64,000 bases of DNA from Buttiauxella sp. B2 (GTDB taxonomy: Bacteria > Pseudomonadota > Gammaproteobacteria > Enterobacterales > Enterobacteriaceae): the NCBI RefSeq assembly GCF_006376615.1, contig NZ_VEXQ01000012.1:89035-153034 (forward strand), given 5' to 3'. The notes below the pieces were generated by a model, which saw only the letters and a program-made list of their open reading frames with translations, did no database searches and was not told the origin of the DNA. The translations under genes were made by a program, and so were the position numbers. Shown piece by piece: positions 36,264 through 45,085 of the stretch (positions within the stretch are counted from its first letter, which is position 1; each line of letters begins with the position of its first letter).

Positions 36264-37703
36264 ATGACAGCACCTGTACAACACCCAATGTATATTGATG
36301 GTCAATTTGTTCAATGGCAGGGCGAGCAGTGGATTGATGTGATTAATCCTGCCACCGAAGCGCTGATTTCACGTATTCCTGACGGCTCCGCTCAGCAGGC
36401 GCGTGATGCGATTGATGCAGCAGCAAAAGCGCAGGCGGGTTGGGAGGCTTTACCGGCTATCGAACGAGCGGGCTGGTTGCGTAAAATCGCGGCGGGAATC
36501 CGTGACCGCGCAAAAGAAATTAGCGCGCTGATTGTTGCTGAAGGCGGTAAAACGCAACAGTTAGCCGAGGTGGAAGTGGCGTTTACTGCTGACTATCTCG
36601 ATTACATGTCTGAATGGGCGCGTCGTTATGAAGGAGAAATCCTACAAAGTGACCGTCCTGGTGAAAACATTCTGGTGTTTAAACGCGCGCTCGGCGTGAC
36701 TACCGGGATTTTGCCGTGGAACTTCCCCTTTTTCCTGATTGCCCGCAAACTCGCGCCAGCGCTGATTACCGGTAATACCATCGTTATCAAACCCAGTGAA
36801 TTCACGCCAAACAACGCCATTGCGTTTGCTGAAATTGTTCATGATATCGGGCTGCCAAAAGGGGTATTTAACCTGGTTTTAGGCCGTGGCGAAACGGTAG
36901 GCCAGGAGCTGGCTGGCAACCCGAAAGTGGCGATGGTCAGCATGACCGGAAGCGTGGGCGCTGGTGAGAAAATCATGGCCGCAGCGGCGAAAAACATCAC
37001 TAAAGTTTGTCTGGAACTGGGCGGTAAAGCACCCGCCATCGTGATGGACGATGCTGATCTGGATATTGCGGTGAAAGCGATTGTCGATTCTCGAATGATT
37101 AACACCGGGCAAGTGTGTAACTGCGCTGAACGCGTGTATGTACAAAAAGGTATTTACGATGAGTTTATTACTCGCCTGAGTGAGGCCTTTAAACAGGTGA
37201 GCTTTGGTGATACCGGCGAGCGTAACGATGTGTCGATGGGGCCATTGATTAACGCCGCTGCACTGGAGCGCGTAGAGCAGAAAGTTGCTCGTGCAGTCAG
37301 TGAAGGCGCGCGTGTAGTGTTGGGTGGCAAAGCACCAGATGGGAAAGGGTATTTTTACCCGCCAACACTGCTGGTGGATGTGCGCCAGGATATGACCATT
37401 ATGCATGATGAAACCTTCGGCCCGGTGCTGCCAGTCACAACGTTTGATACGCTGGAACAAGCGCTTGAGATGGCGAATGACAGCGATTATGGCCTGACAT
37501 CTTCGGTTTATACACGTGACTTAAATGTTGCGATGAAAGCGATTAAGGGTCTGAAATTCGGCGAAACCTACGTTAACCGTGAGAACTTTGAAGCGATGCA
37601 AGGTTTCCACGCCGGCTGGCGCAAATCGGGCATTGGTGGGGCGGATGGACGCCACGGGCTTAATGAGTACCTGCAAACTCAAGTGGTTTATTTACAGGTA
37701 TAA
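36264..37703 (+). CDS. aldA: Lactaldehyde/glycolaldehyde dehydrogenase
   Basis: The start at ATG 36264 (behind AAGGAG, 6-base spacing) gives 479 aa, exactly the length of E. coli AldA; an in-frame GTG at 36243 would add seven residues and is rejected. The NAD site shows GILPWNFPFFLIAR and MTGSVGAGEKI; the general base is in LELGGKAPAIV, and the catalytic cysteine is in GQVCNCAERV near residue 285. AldA oxidises L-lactaldehyde to lactate in fucose and rhamnose breakdown, and glycolaldehyde to glycolate. The order ydcF-aldA is as in E. coli. Confidence 0.97.
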   Translation: MTAPVQHPMYIDGQFVQWQGEQWIDVINPATEALISRIPDGSAQQARDAIDAAAKAQAGWEALPAIERAGWLRKIAAGIRDRAKEISALIVAEGGKTQQLAEVEVAFTADYLDYMSEWARRYEGEILQSDRPGENILVFKRALGVTTGILPWNFPFFLIARKLAPALITGNTIVIKPSEFTPNNAIAFAEIVHDIGLPKGVFNLVLGRGETVGQELAGNPKVAMVSMTGSVGAGEKIMAAAAKNITKVCLELGGKAPAIVMDDADLDIAVKAIVDSRMINTGQVCNCAERVYVQKGIYDEFITRLSEAFKQVSFGDTGERNDVSMGPLINAAALERVEQKVARAVSEGARVVLGGKAPDGKGYFYPPTLLVDVRQDMTIMHDETFGPVLPVTTFDTLEQALEMANDSDYGLTSSVYTRDLNVAMKAIKGLKFGETYVNRENFEAMQGFHAGWRKSGIGGADGRHGLNEYLQTQVVYLQV

Positions 37704-37737
37704 GTTTACAGGTGTATTCCGCATCCAGAATGAACAC

Positions 37738-37768
37738 TTCAGGGGGGCCATCGCGCCCCTGAATTCTT
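37738..37768 (+). terminator. Probable terminator of aldA
   Basis: Arms TTCAGGGG (37738-37745) and CCCCTGAA (37756-37763) are followed by TTCTT. The T-tract is short. Confidence 0.65.
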
Positions 37769-37887
37769 AAGTATTCAGCCCATCTATCCCACCAAACTCC
37801 TGCTTAAGAATATAAGTTTATCTGCCTCTGCCCCCTGTTTATGTCAAGTTTTGCAATGGCATTCAAAGAGTATTAGCTTGGGGTTAT

Positions 37888-37906
37888 TTAAATGAGAATC
37901 ATTTAC
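37888..37906. promoter_or_regulatory. Fur box 1 upstream of yncE
   Basis: The core ATGAGAATCAT matches the Fur consensus core ATGATAATCAT at all but one base; 13 of 19 bases match over the full box. Confidence 0.75.
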
Positions 37907-37916
37907 TTTTAGCGGT

Positions 37917-37935
37917 GAAAATGATAATTAATATC
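37917..37935. promoter_or_regulatory. Fur box 2 upstream of yncE
   Basis: GAAAATGATAATTAATATC matches the 19-base Fur consensus at 16 positions. It lies 11 bases after box 1, giving a tandem site for iron-dependent repression of yncE. Confidence 0.85.
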
Positions 37936-38009
37936 AACAACAAGATTTCACCTCTTTAGTTAACGGATTGTTAGCTAAAGAGATTCACCTGCTGTTGATA
38001 AGGATATTT

Positions 38010-39074
38010 ATGTCTGCTTTACCACAAACCCGTTTACGCGCACTGCCTGCTTTAATGCTCACTAGCCTGCTGTTTTCCAGTTCACTATTTGCTGACACCT
38101 CTTTCACGATGGAAAGAAAGCCAGTTGGCAAAGGTGCCTATGAAATGGCGTACAGTGCGGACCAGTCAGCTTTGTATGTTGCAACGTCCCAGAGCCGCAA
38201 ACTCGATAAAGGCGGGGTAGTTTATCGCCTTGATCCGGCAACGCTTGAAGTAACACAGGCAATTCATAACAACCTGAAGCCGTTCGGTGTGGCGTTCAAC
38301 AAAACCACGGGTACGCTGTTCCTGGGCAACACCACCAGCAGTGCGGTGACGGCCATCAACAGCAAAACGGGCGATGTGATTAAGCAGTTAGTGGTGGATG
38401 ACACCAAACGTACAGAAACCACGCGCCCGCTAATGCCGCGCCAGTTAGTGGTTAACGAAGGCACCAATACGCTGTATATGGGCGGTTTGGGTGATTCAAG
38501 CGTGTTGTGGGTGATTGACGGCGCAACGCTTACGTTGCGCGATACGATCAAAGATCTGGGCAAAATGGCGACGGGCCTTGCGATTGATGAGAAATCTGCA
38601 CGTATCTACATGACCAACGCCGACAACGAATTTATTGTTATCGACAGCAAAACCAACAAGGTTATCTCGCGCACCAAACTCGATACCGAAGGTGAGCATT
38701 TTTATCTGAATATTGCGCTCGATCCTGCAACTAACCGCGCATTTATCAGCGATTCCCAAACGCCGCAACTCTTGGTTGTCGATACCAAAACCAGCAAAGT
38801 GCTGAATAAAGTTGATGTGCCGTTCGGTCTGGATGTGTTGTTCAACCCAGTGCGTAATGAAATCTACGTGACGCATCGCAAAGAAGGTAAAGTCAGCGTG
38901 ATTGATGCGAAAAGCTACAAAGTGCTGGAAACAATCGATACGCCTGCACTGCCTAACAGCCTCGCACTTTCGCCAGACGGACAGCAGTTGTTCGTTAGTG
39001 TGAAACAGCCGGGCAGCCGTGAAAAAGAACCGACCAGCCCAGACGATGTGGTGCGCATCAGCTTTAAGAAGTGA
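38010..39074 (+). CDS. yncE: YncE-like periplasmic seven-bladed beta-propeller protein
   Basis: The start at ATG 38010 (behind AAGGAT) gives 354 aa versus 353 in E. coli. A signal peptide (ALPALMLTSLLFSSSLFA) is followed by repeated propeller blades; VGKGAYEMAYSADQSALYVATSQSRKLDKGGVVYRLDP is nearly as in E. coli YncE. E. coli YncE is iron-repressed through Fur and binds single-stranded DNA in vitro; its true role is unclear. The tandem Fur boxes upstream support the same control here. In E. coli yncE lies next to the receptor gene yncD; here it stands alone beside nifJ. Confidence 0.93.
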   Translation: MSALPQTRLRALPALMLTSLLFSSSLFADTSFTMERKPVGKGAYEMAYSADQSALYVATSQSRKLDKGGVVYRLDPATLEVTQAIHNNLKPFGVAFNKTTGTLFLGNTTSSAVTAINSKTGDVIKQLVVDDTKRTETTRPLMPRQLVVNEGTNTLYMGGLGDSSVLWVIDGATLTLRDTIKDLGKMATGLAIDEKSARIYMTNADNEFIVIDSKTNKVISRTKLDTEGEHFYLNIALDPATNRAFISDSQTPQLLVVDTKTSKVLNKVDVPFGLDVLFNPVRNEIYVTHRKEGKVSVIDAKSYKVLETIDTPALPNSLALSPDGQQLFVSVKQPGSREKEPTSPDDVVRISFKK

Positions 39075-39081
39075 CACGAGT

Positions 39082-39154
39082 GGTGGATGTCGCTTGCGCT
39101 AATCCACCCTACGTTTTGACATAGTAGGTCGGATTAGCGTGAGCGACATCCGAC
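39082..39154. repeat. BIME-like pair of inverted palindromic units (copy 3)
   Basis: Unit B forward (39082-39108, GGTGGAT...ATCCACC, then CTAC) is followed by unit A reversed (39128-39154, GTCGGAT...ATCCGAC, preceded by GTAG). It fills the gap between the convergent yncE and nifJ genes. Confidence 0.9.
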
Positions 39155-39163
39155 ATTACCCAA

Positions 39164-42100
39164 TTACTCGCTGTCGGCTTTTTCCGCTTTACCTGCCATT
39201 TGGGCCAGGAAATCGTAGCGTTTTTGCAAATCGACAGCGGCGTCTTTCCATAACTGCTCGGCAACTTCTGGCTGCTGCGCATTCAGGCGACGGAAGCGCT
39301 GTTCTTTCATCAGCGTATCGGCCAATGCATCGGACGGTGGACGGGAATCCAGCGCCAGCGGCAGTTTTCCTTCATCGGCACGACGCGGGTCGAAGCGATA
39401 AAGTGGCCAGAAACCAGTGGCGGTAAGTTGACGCATTTGATCGTGACTGAGCGCCAGATCGTAGCCGTGTTCTTCACATGGGCTGTAGGCGATAATCAGT
39501 GATGGGCCAGGATAAGCCTCAGCTTCCTGAATCGCTTTCACAGTCTGGTTTAACTGCGCGCCCAATGAAATCTGTGCCACATAAACATGCCCGTACATCA
39601 TCATGCTGACACCGAGATCTTTACGCGCTTTGCGCTTGCCATGTTCGCCAAACTTAGTCACCGCGCCAAGCGGCGTGGCTTTCGACGCCTGACCGCCTGT
39701 GTTTGAATAACACTGTGTATCCAGCACCAGAATATTGACGTTCTCGGTCAGGCTCAACACGTGGTCGAGGCCGCCAAAACCGATATCGTACGCCCAACCG
39801 TCACCGCCAATCAGCCAGATAGATTTCTCTACCATCGCATCCGCATCGGTTATTAACTGGCGTGCGTCCGGGTCGTCGATATTCGCCAAATGCTGGCGCA
39901 ATGCGACAATCTGCTCGCGGCGCACTTCTGGTGAGGCTTGAGCGTGAAGCTGCTCATTCAACTCCGCTGGAAGTTTATCAGCAAACTTATCGACCAAACG
40001 CATCACGCGGGCACGATGCTGATCGACGGTCAGACGGAAACCAAGGCCAAATTCGGCGTTATCTTCAAACAGTGAGTTTGCCCAAGCTGGGCCGCGCCCA
40101 TTGGCATCGGTGGTATACGGCGTTGAAGGCAAATTACCGCCATAAATCGACGAACAGCCAGTGGCGTTGGCAATCAACATGCGGTCGCCATACAACTGGG
40201 TCAGCAGCTTGATATACGGTGTTTCGCCACAGCCAGAGCACGCACCGGAATATTCAAACAGCGGCGTCAGCAATTGGGAGGTGCGGATATCAATACGCTC
40301 GAGACTGGTGCGGTCCATTTCCGGCAGTTTGAGGAAGAAATCGTAATTTTCTTTTTCTTCTTCTACATGTTCAAGGCGCGACATCATGTTGATGGCCTTG
40401 ATTTCGGGGTTCTGGCGGTCTTTCGCTGGGCAAACTTCCACGCACAGATTGCAGCCGGTGCAATCTTCAGGTGCAACCTGCAATATGTATTTCTGCCCAC
40501 GCATATCGCGGGACTTCACATCCAGCGATTGTAGTGAGGCAGGGGCATTTTCCATGGCTTCTGGCTGCACGACTTTAGCGCGGATTGCCGAGTGCGGGCA
40601 GGCAGCAACACAGTGGTTACACTGAGTGCAAATGTCCGGTTTCCAGATTGGAATTTCTTCGGCGATATTGCGTTTTTCCCACTTCGTGGTGCCCATTGGC
40701 CAGGTGCCATCGGGTGGAAGCGCGGAAACGGGCAGTGCGTCACCCAATCCGGCAAGCATCGCGGCGGTAACAGTTTTAACGAAATCAGGTGCTGCGTCAG
40801 AAACTACCGGTGGACGCATCGGGCTGGTTTCGTTCACGTCTTGCAACGTCACTTCCGCCAGTGATTCACGCGCAAGTGCTAACGCCTGCCAGTTGCGTTC
40901 CACCAGCTCCTGACCTTTGCTGCTGTAGCTTTTGGCTATCGCACCCTGCAACTCCGCGAGTGCGCTGTCGCCGGGCAGAATATTGGTGAGATGGAAAAAC
41001 GCCATTTGCATAACGGTGTTGATGCGCGCACCAAGATGGCATTCACGGGCAATTTTCGCCGCATTGACGACAAAGAAACGGGCTTTTTTCTGATTCAGTA
41101 CCGCCTGAACTTCTTGCGGTAGACGGTGCCACACTTCGTCCGCGCCGTAAGGCGTGTTAAGCAGGAAAATACCGCCGGGTTTGAGCCGTTCGGCCATTTG
41201 ATATTTGTCGATAAACTGCAACTGATGGCAGCCAACAAAATCAGCGCGGTCGATAAGGTAAGTCGAGTTAATCGGATGTTCACTGACACGCAGGTGGGAA
41301 ACCGTCAGGCCACCTGCCTTTTTCGAGTCGTAAACGAAATAACCCTGGGTGAAAAACGGTGTCGAATTCCCAATGATTTTGATGTTGTTTTTGGTTGCCG
41401 AGACGCTACCGTCACTGCCCAGGCCATAGAACAACGCTTCGAGTTTTGCGCGGTTTGGCAGGGTGTTTTCGGGTAACGGTAACGACAAATTAGTGACGTC
41501 ATCGTAAATCCCAACAGTGAAACGTGGGCGCGGTTTCGATTGGCTGAGTTCGTTGAATACGGCCAACACACACTCTGGGCCAAATTCTTTGGAAGAAAGA
41601 CCGTAACGTCCGCCAATCACGCGGGGCAGTGTTTCACGTTCACCACGATTAAAGGCTTCGGCAAGTGATGTCATGACATCGAGATACAGCGGTTCTGCCA
41701 GCGCACCCGGTTCTTTAGTGCGGTCAAGCACAGCAATCTGACGCGCAGTTTCCGGTAGAACCGCTAATAAATGGTCGGCTGAGAAAGGGCGGAACAGGCG
41801 AACTTTAAGCACGCCCACTTTTTCGCCTCGAGTCAGTAATTCATCGACTACTTCTTCACACGTGCCAATGGCTGAACCCATCAGGATAATGACGCGTTCG
41901 GCCTGCGGGTGACCGTAGTATTCAAACGGACGATATTGGCGGCCTGTGGCAGTGGCAAAGCTGTCCATCGCTTGTTCAACATGCTCATACACCGCGTCAT
42001 ACCACAAGTTGCTGGCTTCGCGGGACTGGAAATAGGTATCTGGATTGGCAGATGTGCCGCGAATCACCGGATGTTCAGGATTCAGTGCGCGGGCGCGGTG

Positions 42101-42694
42101 TTCATCTATCTCTTTTTGCGGCAATAATTCCAGAATCGTACTGTCGGCCAGCGGGACGATTTTGTTGATTTCATGCGAAGTGCGGAATCCGTCGAAGAAA
42201 TGAATAAAAGGTACGCGGCTTTTTAGGGTGGCAATGTGTGAAATTAGCGCGAAGTCTTGTGCTTCTTGTACGCTGCTGGCACATAACATGGCGCAACCGG
42301 TCTGACGAATGGCCATCACATCTGAGTGGTCGCCAAAAATAGATAGCGCGTGGGTTGCGATAGTTCGCGCCGCCACATGCAGTACAAACGGCGTTAATTG
42401 CCCTGCCAGTTTGTAGAGCGTCGGGATCATCAGCAGTAAACCCTGCGATGAAGTAAACGAGGTGGAAAGGGCACCGGTTTGCAGCGCGCCGTGAACCGTG
42501 GCAATCGCGCCCGCTTCAGACTGCATTTCTACAACACGTGGCGTATCGCCCCAAATGTTTTTAAGGCCGTCACCAGACCAGGCATCAGCAAGTTCTGCCA
42601 TGGTAGAACTGGGAGTTATCGGGTAGATGGCGATGACTTCGCTGGCGCGATACGCCACAGAGGCCACTGCACCATTGCCGTCGATTGTGATCAT
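39164..42694 (-). CDS. nifJ: Pyruvate:ferredoxin/flavodoxin oxidoreductase
   Basis: The start at ATG 42694 (MITIDGNGAVASVAYRASEVIAIYPITPSS, behind AAGGG) gives 1176 aa; E. coli YdbK is 1174. All parts of the single-chain enzyme are present: the N-terminal pyruvate-binding domain, the central two-[4Fe-4S] insert (CTQCNHCVAACP and CTGCNLCVEVCP), and the C-terminal thiamine-diphosphate domain (CSGCGETPYIKLLTQLYG, NATGCSSIYGG, GGDGWAYDIGFGGLDHVL). It converts pyruvate and CoA to acetyl-CoA and CO2 with reduction of flavodoxin or ferredoxin, and is linked to oxidative-stress repair in E. coli. No flavodoxin gene is adjacent. Confidence 0.97.
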   Translation of the reverse strand: MITIDGNGAVASVAYRASEVIAIYPITPSSTMAELADAWSGDGLKNIWGDTPRVVEMQSEAGAIATVHGALQTGALSTSFTSSQGLLLMIPTLYKLAGQLTPFVLHVAARTIATHALSIFGDHSDVMAIRQTGCAMLCASSVQEAQDFALISHIATLKSRVPFIHFFDGFRTSHEINKIVPLADSTILELLPQKEIDEHRARALNPEHPVIRGTSANPDTYFQSREASNLWYDAVYEHVEQAMDSFATATGRQYRPFEYYGHPQAERVIILMGSAIGTCEEVVDELLTRGEKVGVLKVRLFRPFSADHLLAVLPETARQIAVLDRTKEPGALAEPLYLDVMTSLAEAFNRGERETLPRVIGGRYGLSSKEFGPECVLAVFNELSQSKPRPRFTVGIYDDVTNLSLPLPENTLPNRAKLEALFYGLGSDGSVSATKNNIKIIGNSTPFFTQGYFVYDSKKAGGLTVSHLRVSEHPINSTYLIDRADFVGCHQLQFIDKYQMAERLKPGGIFLLNTPYGADEVWHRLPQEVQAVLNQKKARFFVVNAAKIARECHLGARINTVMQMAFFHLTNILPGDSALAELQGAIAKSYSSKGQELVERNWQALALARESLAEVTLQDVNETSPMRPPVVSDAAPDFVKTVTAAMLAGLGDALPVSALPPDGTWPMGTTKWEKRNIAEEIPIWKPDICTQCNHCVAACPHSAIRAKVVQPEAMENAPASLQSLDVKSRDMRGQKYILQVAPEDCTGCNLCVEVCPAKDRQNPEIKAINMMSRLEHVEEEKENYDFFLKLPEMDRTSLERIDIRTSQLLTPLFEYSGACSGCGETPYIKLLTQLYGDRMLIANATGCSSIYGGNLPSTPYTTDANGRGPAWANSLFEDNAEFGLGFRLTVDQHRARVMRLVDKFADKLPAELNEQLHAQASPEVRREQIVALRQHLANIDDPDARQLITDADAMVEKSIWLIGGDGWAYDIGFGGLDHVLSLTENVNILVLDTQCYSNTGGQASKATPLGAVTKFGEHGKRKARKDLGVSMMMYGHVYVAQISLGAQLNQTVKAIQEAEAYPGPSLIIAYSPCEEHGYDLALSHDQMRQLTATGFWPLYRFDPRRADEGKLPLALDSRPPSDALADTLMKEQRFRRLNAQQPEVAEQLWKDAAVDLQKRYDFLAQMAGKAEKADSE

Positions 42695-42983
42695 TGAGAC
42701 ACCCTTACATTGCGCAACAATAAAAGCGAAAAGGCCCACATGACAGAGGCGAGCCGAAGAATAATCTTTTAATTCTAGCAAACCCCACAAAAGGTGATTT
42801 TCGCTTTTGTGTCCTGCGTTTGGCTTTGATTGAGGTCGTGTAAAGAGTGGTTGGCGAAGTTTTATGCAATAAAGTGATCTGCCTTGCAAAATCACATACT
42901 TTTTATTGCTCTGCGGCCTCGACGGAACACAGCGCGAGCGCTTATGATTCTTAGGTTTTGCAACGTTCAGGGGGAGAAGAGTA

Positions 42984-43268
42984 ATGCGCGCTGCGTTTTT
43001 AGCGGGTTGTGCCGCACTGTTGTTATCAACATCAATGCTTTCTGCATGCAGTAGTAATGAACCACCTCAACAAGCCACCGCGGCTCACGTGCCACCGGGT
43101 ATGCGCGCGGCAATGTCTAATCAAGGGCAGGCGAGTTGTGCAATGATTGGTGGGACGCTGAGTGTTGCTCGTCAGTTAGATGGGTCGGCAACCGGTATGT
43201 GCGCGATGCCCAACGGCAAACGCTGTAGTGAGAATGCGCTTGCCGCCGGAACGTGTGGTGCGTACTAG
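42984..43268 (+). CDS. ydbJ: DUF333-type small lipoprotein YdbJ
   Basis: The 94-aa protein has a lipoprotein signal ending in the lipobox LSAC (cleavage before Cys22). The mature part has the DUF333 pattern: GQASCAMIGGTLSVARQLDGSATGMCAMPNGKRCSENALAAGTC, with conserved cysteines that may form disulfides. Probably an outer-membrane lipoprotein; function unknown. GGGGGAGAAGAG upstream of the ATG serves as ribosome binding site. It is divergent from nifJ, with a 289-base gap that holds both promoters and nothing else recognised. Confidence 0.88.
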   Translation: MRAAFLAGCAALLLSTSMLSACSSNEPPQQATAAHVPPGMRAAMSNQGQASCAMIGGTLSVARQLDGSATGMCAMPNGKRCSENALAAGTCGAY

Positions 43269-43273
43269 TCGAA

Positions 43274-43699
43274 TCAGTTGACCAGATCGGCCAGTTTATA
43301 AACTAAGGTATGCTGGCTGGTTTTAAGCGTCAGTTGTTGCGGATCCAAACCGACTTTTGCACCTGTGGTTAGCATGTCGTTAATCATGTGGTCCAGCCCG
43401 TTAAGCTGCGGCTCAGCACACATCATCATGGTCATTCCCAGACCTTTTGCTTTTAGCGTATCGCCTTCAAGCGTCGCCTGACCCATAAAGCGGTTACACA
43501 TCGCACCCGAAATATGCATATTTTCACCGAAGCTCAGCTCAGGCATACGATTAATGCCAGTGAGCGGTTTGCCGTCTACGGTTTGCAGCACATAGCGATG
43601 ATGTTGCAGATCTTGCGCGGTGACTGTCGATTTATCACCAGATTGTGCGCAACCTGCCAACACCATGGCAGCCAATGCGAGGGAAGCTAATTTTTTCAT
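43274..43699 (-). CDS. hslJ: Heat-inducible META-domain lipoprotein HslJ
   Basis: The 141-aa protein (E. coli 140) has a lipobox LAGC at the end of MKKLASLALAAMVLAGC. The META domain shows LPELSFGENMHISGAMCNRFMGQ, LKAKGLGMTMMMCAEPQLN and LTLKTSQHTLVYK. E. coli HslJ is an outer-membrane lipoprotein that is heat induced and affects novobiocin tolerance. Convergent with ydbJ, 5 bases between stops. Confidence 0.93.
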   Translation of the reverse strand: MKKLASLALAAMVLAGCAQSGDKSTVTAQDLQHHRYVLQTVDGKPLTGINRMPELSFGENMHISGAMCNRFMGQATLEGDTLKAKGLGMTMMMCAEPQLNGLDHMINDMLTTGAKVGLDPQQLTLKTSQHTLVYKLADLVN

Positions 43700-43790
43700 T
43701 TCTTTTCCTTAAGTTATTCGTTTCATCAATGAGTTGGTGCCACTTTGGCAAAAAGCGGGGCGTGATTCTTTAAGGATTATCTTAAAACTC

Positions 43791-43827
43791 CCTCATCCCG
43801 GCGTTCTCCCTCAGGGAAAAGGAGAAC
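43791..43827. repeat. Enterobacterial intergenic hairpin (CCTCATCCCG...GGAGAAC type)
   Basis: GTTCTCC (43803-43809) pairs with GGAGAAC (43821-43827), preceded by CCTCATCCCGGC. The layout is that of a dispersed element commonly seen between enterobacterial genes; a degenerate relative lies near 12849. Confidence 0.55.
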
Positions 43828-43833
43828 ACAAAA

Positions 43834-43862
43834 CCAAAAAGCCCTCGAGCGAGAGGGCCTTG
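43834..43862 (-). terminator. Rho-independent terminator of ldhA
   Basis: On the minus strand GCCCTC pairs with GAGGGC and a TTTTT run follows, 22 bases after the ldhA stop codon. Confidence 0.85.
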
Positions 43863-43883
43863 GTGATGGCGTTCTGGATGAAA

Positions 43884-44873
43884 CTAGTTTACCTGGTTAG
43901 GGCAAGGTTCACCGTTTTCTAACTGCCGCAAGTTTTCCAGAGTTGTTTCAGAAATACTGGTTAACGCTTCCGCAGTCAGGAATGCCTGGTGGCCGGTAAA
44001 CAGCACGTTATGGCAGGCCGACAGGCGACGGAATACGTCATCCTGAATCACGTCATTAGATTTATCTTCAAAGAACAAATCGCGTTCGTTCTCGTAAACG
44101 TCCAAGCCCAACGCGCCAATTTTTTGGTTTTTCAGTGCATCAATGGCAGCTTGCGAATCAATCAACGCACCACGGCTGGTGTTGATGATCATCACGCCAT
44201 CTTTCATTTGCTCAAACGCAGAATGGTTGAGCAAATGGTAGTTTTCTGGTGTCAGCGGACAGTGCAATGAAATAATGTCTGACTCCGCAAACAACGTTGG
44301 CAAATCGACATATTCCACACCGAGCTCAAGTGCTGCTGCACTCGGGTATGGGTCAAACGCTAACAAGCGCATACCGAACCCTTTCAATATTCTCAGCGCA
44401 GCAATACCAATTTTCCCGGTGCCAATCACACCTGCGGTTTTGCCGTACATAGTAAAACCGGTCAGCCCTTCAAGAGAGAAGTTAGCATCACGGGTACGTT
44501 GATAAGCGCGGTGAATACGACGGTTCAGGCACATCATCATGCCGAGAGCATGTTCTGCTACGGCTTCAGGTGAATAGGCCGGAACGCGTACTACGGGCAT
44601 TCCTAATTCTTTGGCGGCATCTAAATCAACGTTGTTAAAGCCCGCGCAGCGCAGTGCGATAAACTTCACACCCTGCTTTTTTAACTCTTCAAGTACAGGG
44701 CGGCTGCCGTCGTCATTAACGAAGATACAAACCCCTTCGCAACCATGAGCGGTTTTGGCTGTTTTTTCAGTTAACAAGAAGTCATAAAATTCAAGATCAA
44801 AGCCATATTCATTGTTAACCTGCTCCAGATACTTTTTGTCGTACTGTTTTGTGCTGTACACTGCCAGTTTCAT
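43884..44873 (-). CDS. ldhA: Fermentative D-lactate dehydrogenase
   Basis: The 329 aa are identical in length to E. coli LdhA. The NAD-binding motif GVIGTGKIGIAALRILKGFG, the active-site arginine in LRCAGFNNVD, the glutamate in GLDVYENE and the catalytic histidine in FTGHQAFLTAEAL are all in place. It reduces pyruvate to D-lactate with NADH in mixed-acid fermentation. The order ydbJ-hslJ-ldhA-ydbH is as in E. coli. Confidence 0.97.
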   Translation of the reverse strand: MKLAVYSTKQYDKKYLEQVNNEYGFDLEFYDFLLTEKTAKTAHGCEGVCIFVNDDGSRPVLEELKKQGVKFIALRCAGFNNVDLDAAKELGMPVVRVPAYSPEAVAEHALGMMMCLNRRIHRAYQRTRDANFSLEGLTGFTMYGKTAGVIGTGKIGIAALRILKGFGMRLLAFDPYPSAAALELGVEYVDLPTLFAESDIISLHCPLTPENYHLLNHSAFEQMKDGVMIINTSRGALIDSQAAIDALKNQKIGALGLDVYENERDLFFEDKSNDVIQDDVFRRLSACHNVLFTGHQAFLTAEALTSISETTLENLRQLENGEPCPNQVN

Positions 44874-45085
44874 GAGACTTATCTCCAGAATGATATTAGT
44901 GTAAAATTAGCATGCTTAAAAAATTCTTACAATTTCTAAAATTTATTTTTAAGCAGGAAATTCTACTGCTAACTCAAGGTTGGCTGCGCTTAAACCAGGC
45001 AATGTCTTCACGCCCGGTCCGAATAATGCAAGAATCATCGCATATGTCGTCTTAAATTGTCGCTGAATCAGGATATTAACCGCCC

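Noticed and set aside
36879..37460. 193-aa open frame antisense to aldA
   Set aside because: Shadow of a well-supported gene of exact E. coli length; no domain pattern.
38496..39077. 193-aa open frame antisense to yncE
   Set aside because: Shadow of a recognised gene; Cys/His-rich composition comes from the complementary strand.
39075..39163. micC small RNA gene downstream of nifJ
   Set aside because: In E. coli micC lies beyond the 3' end of ydbK; here the gap is only a BIME, and no MicC-like sequence or terminator is present.
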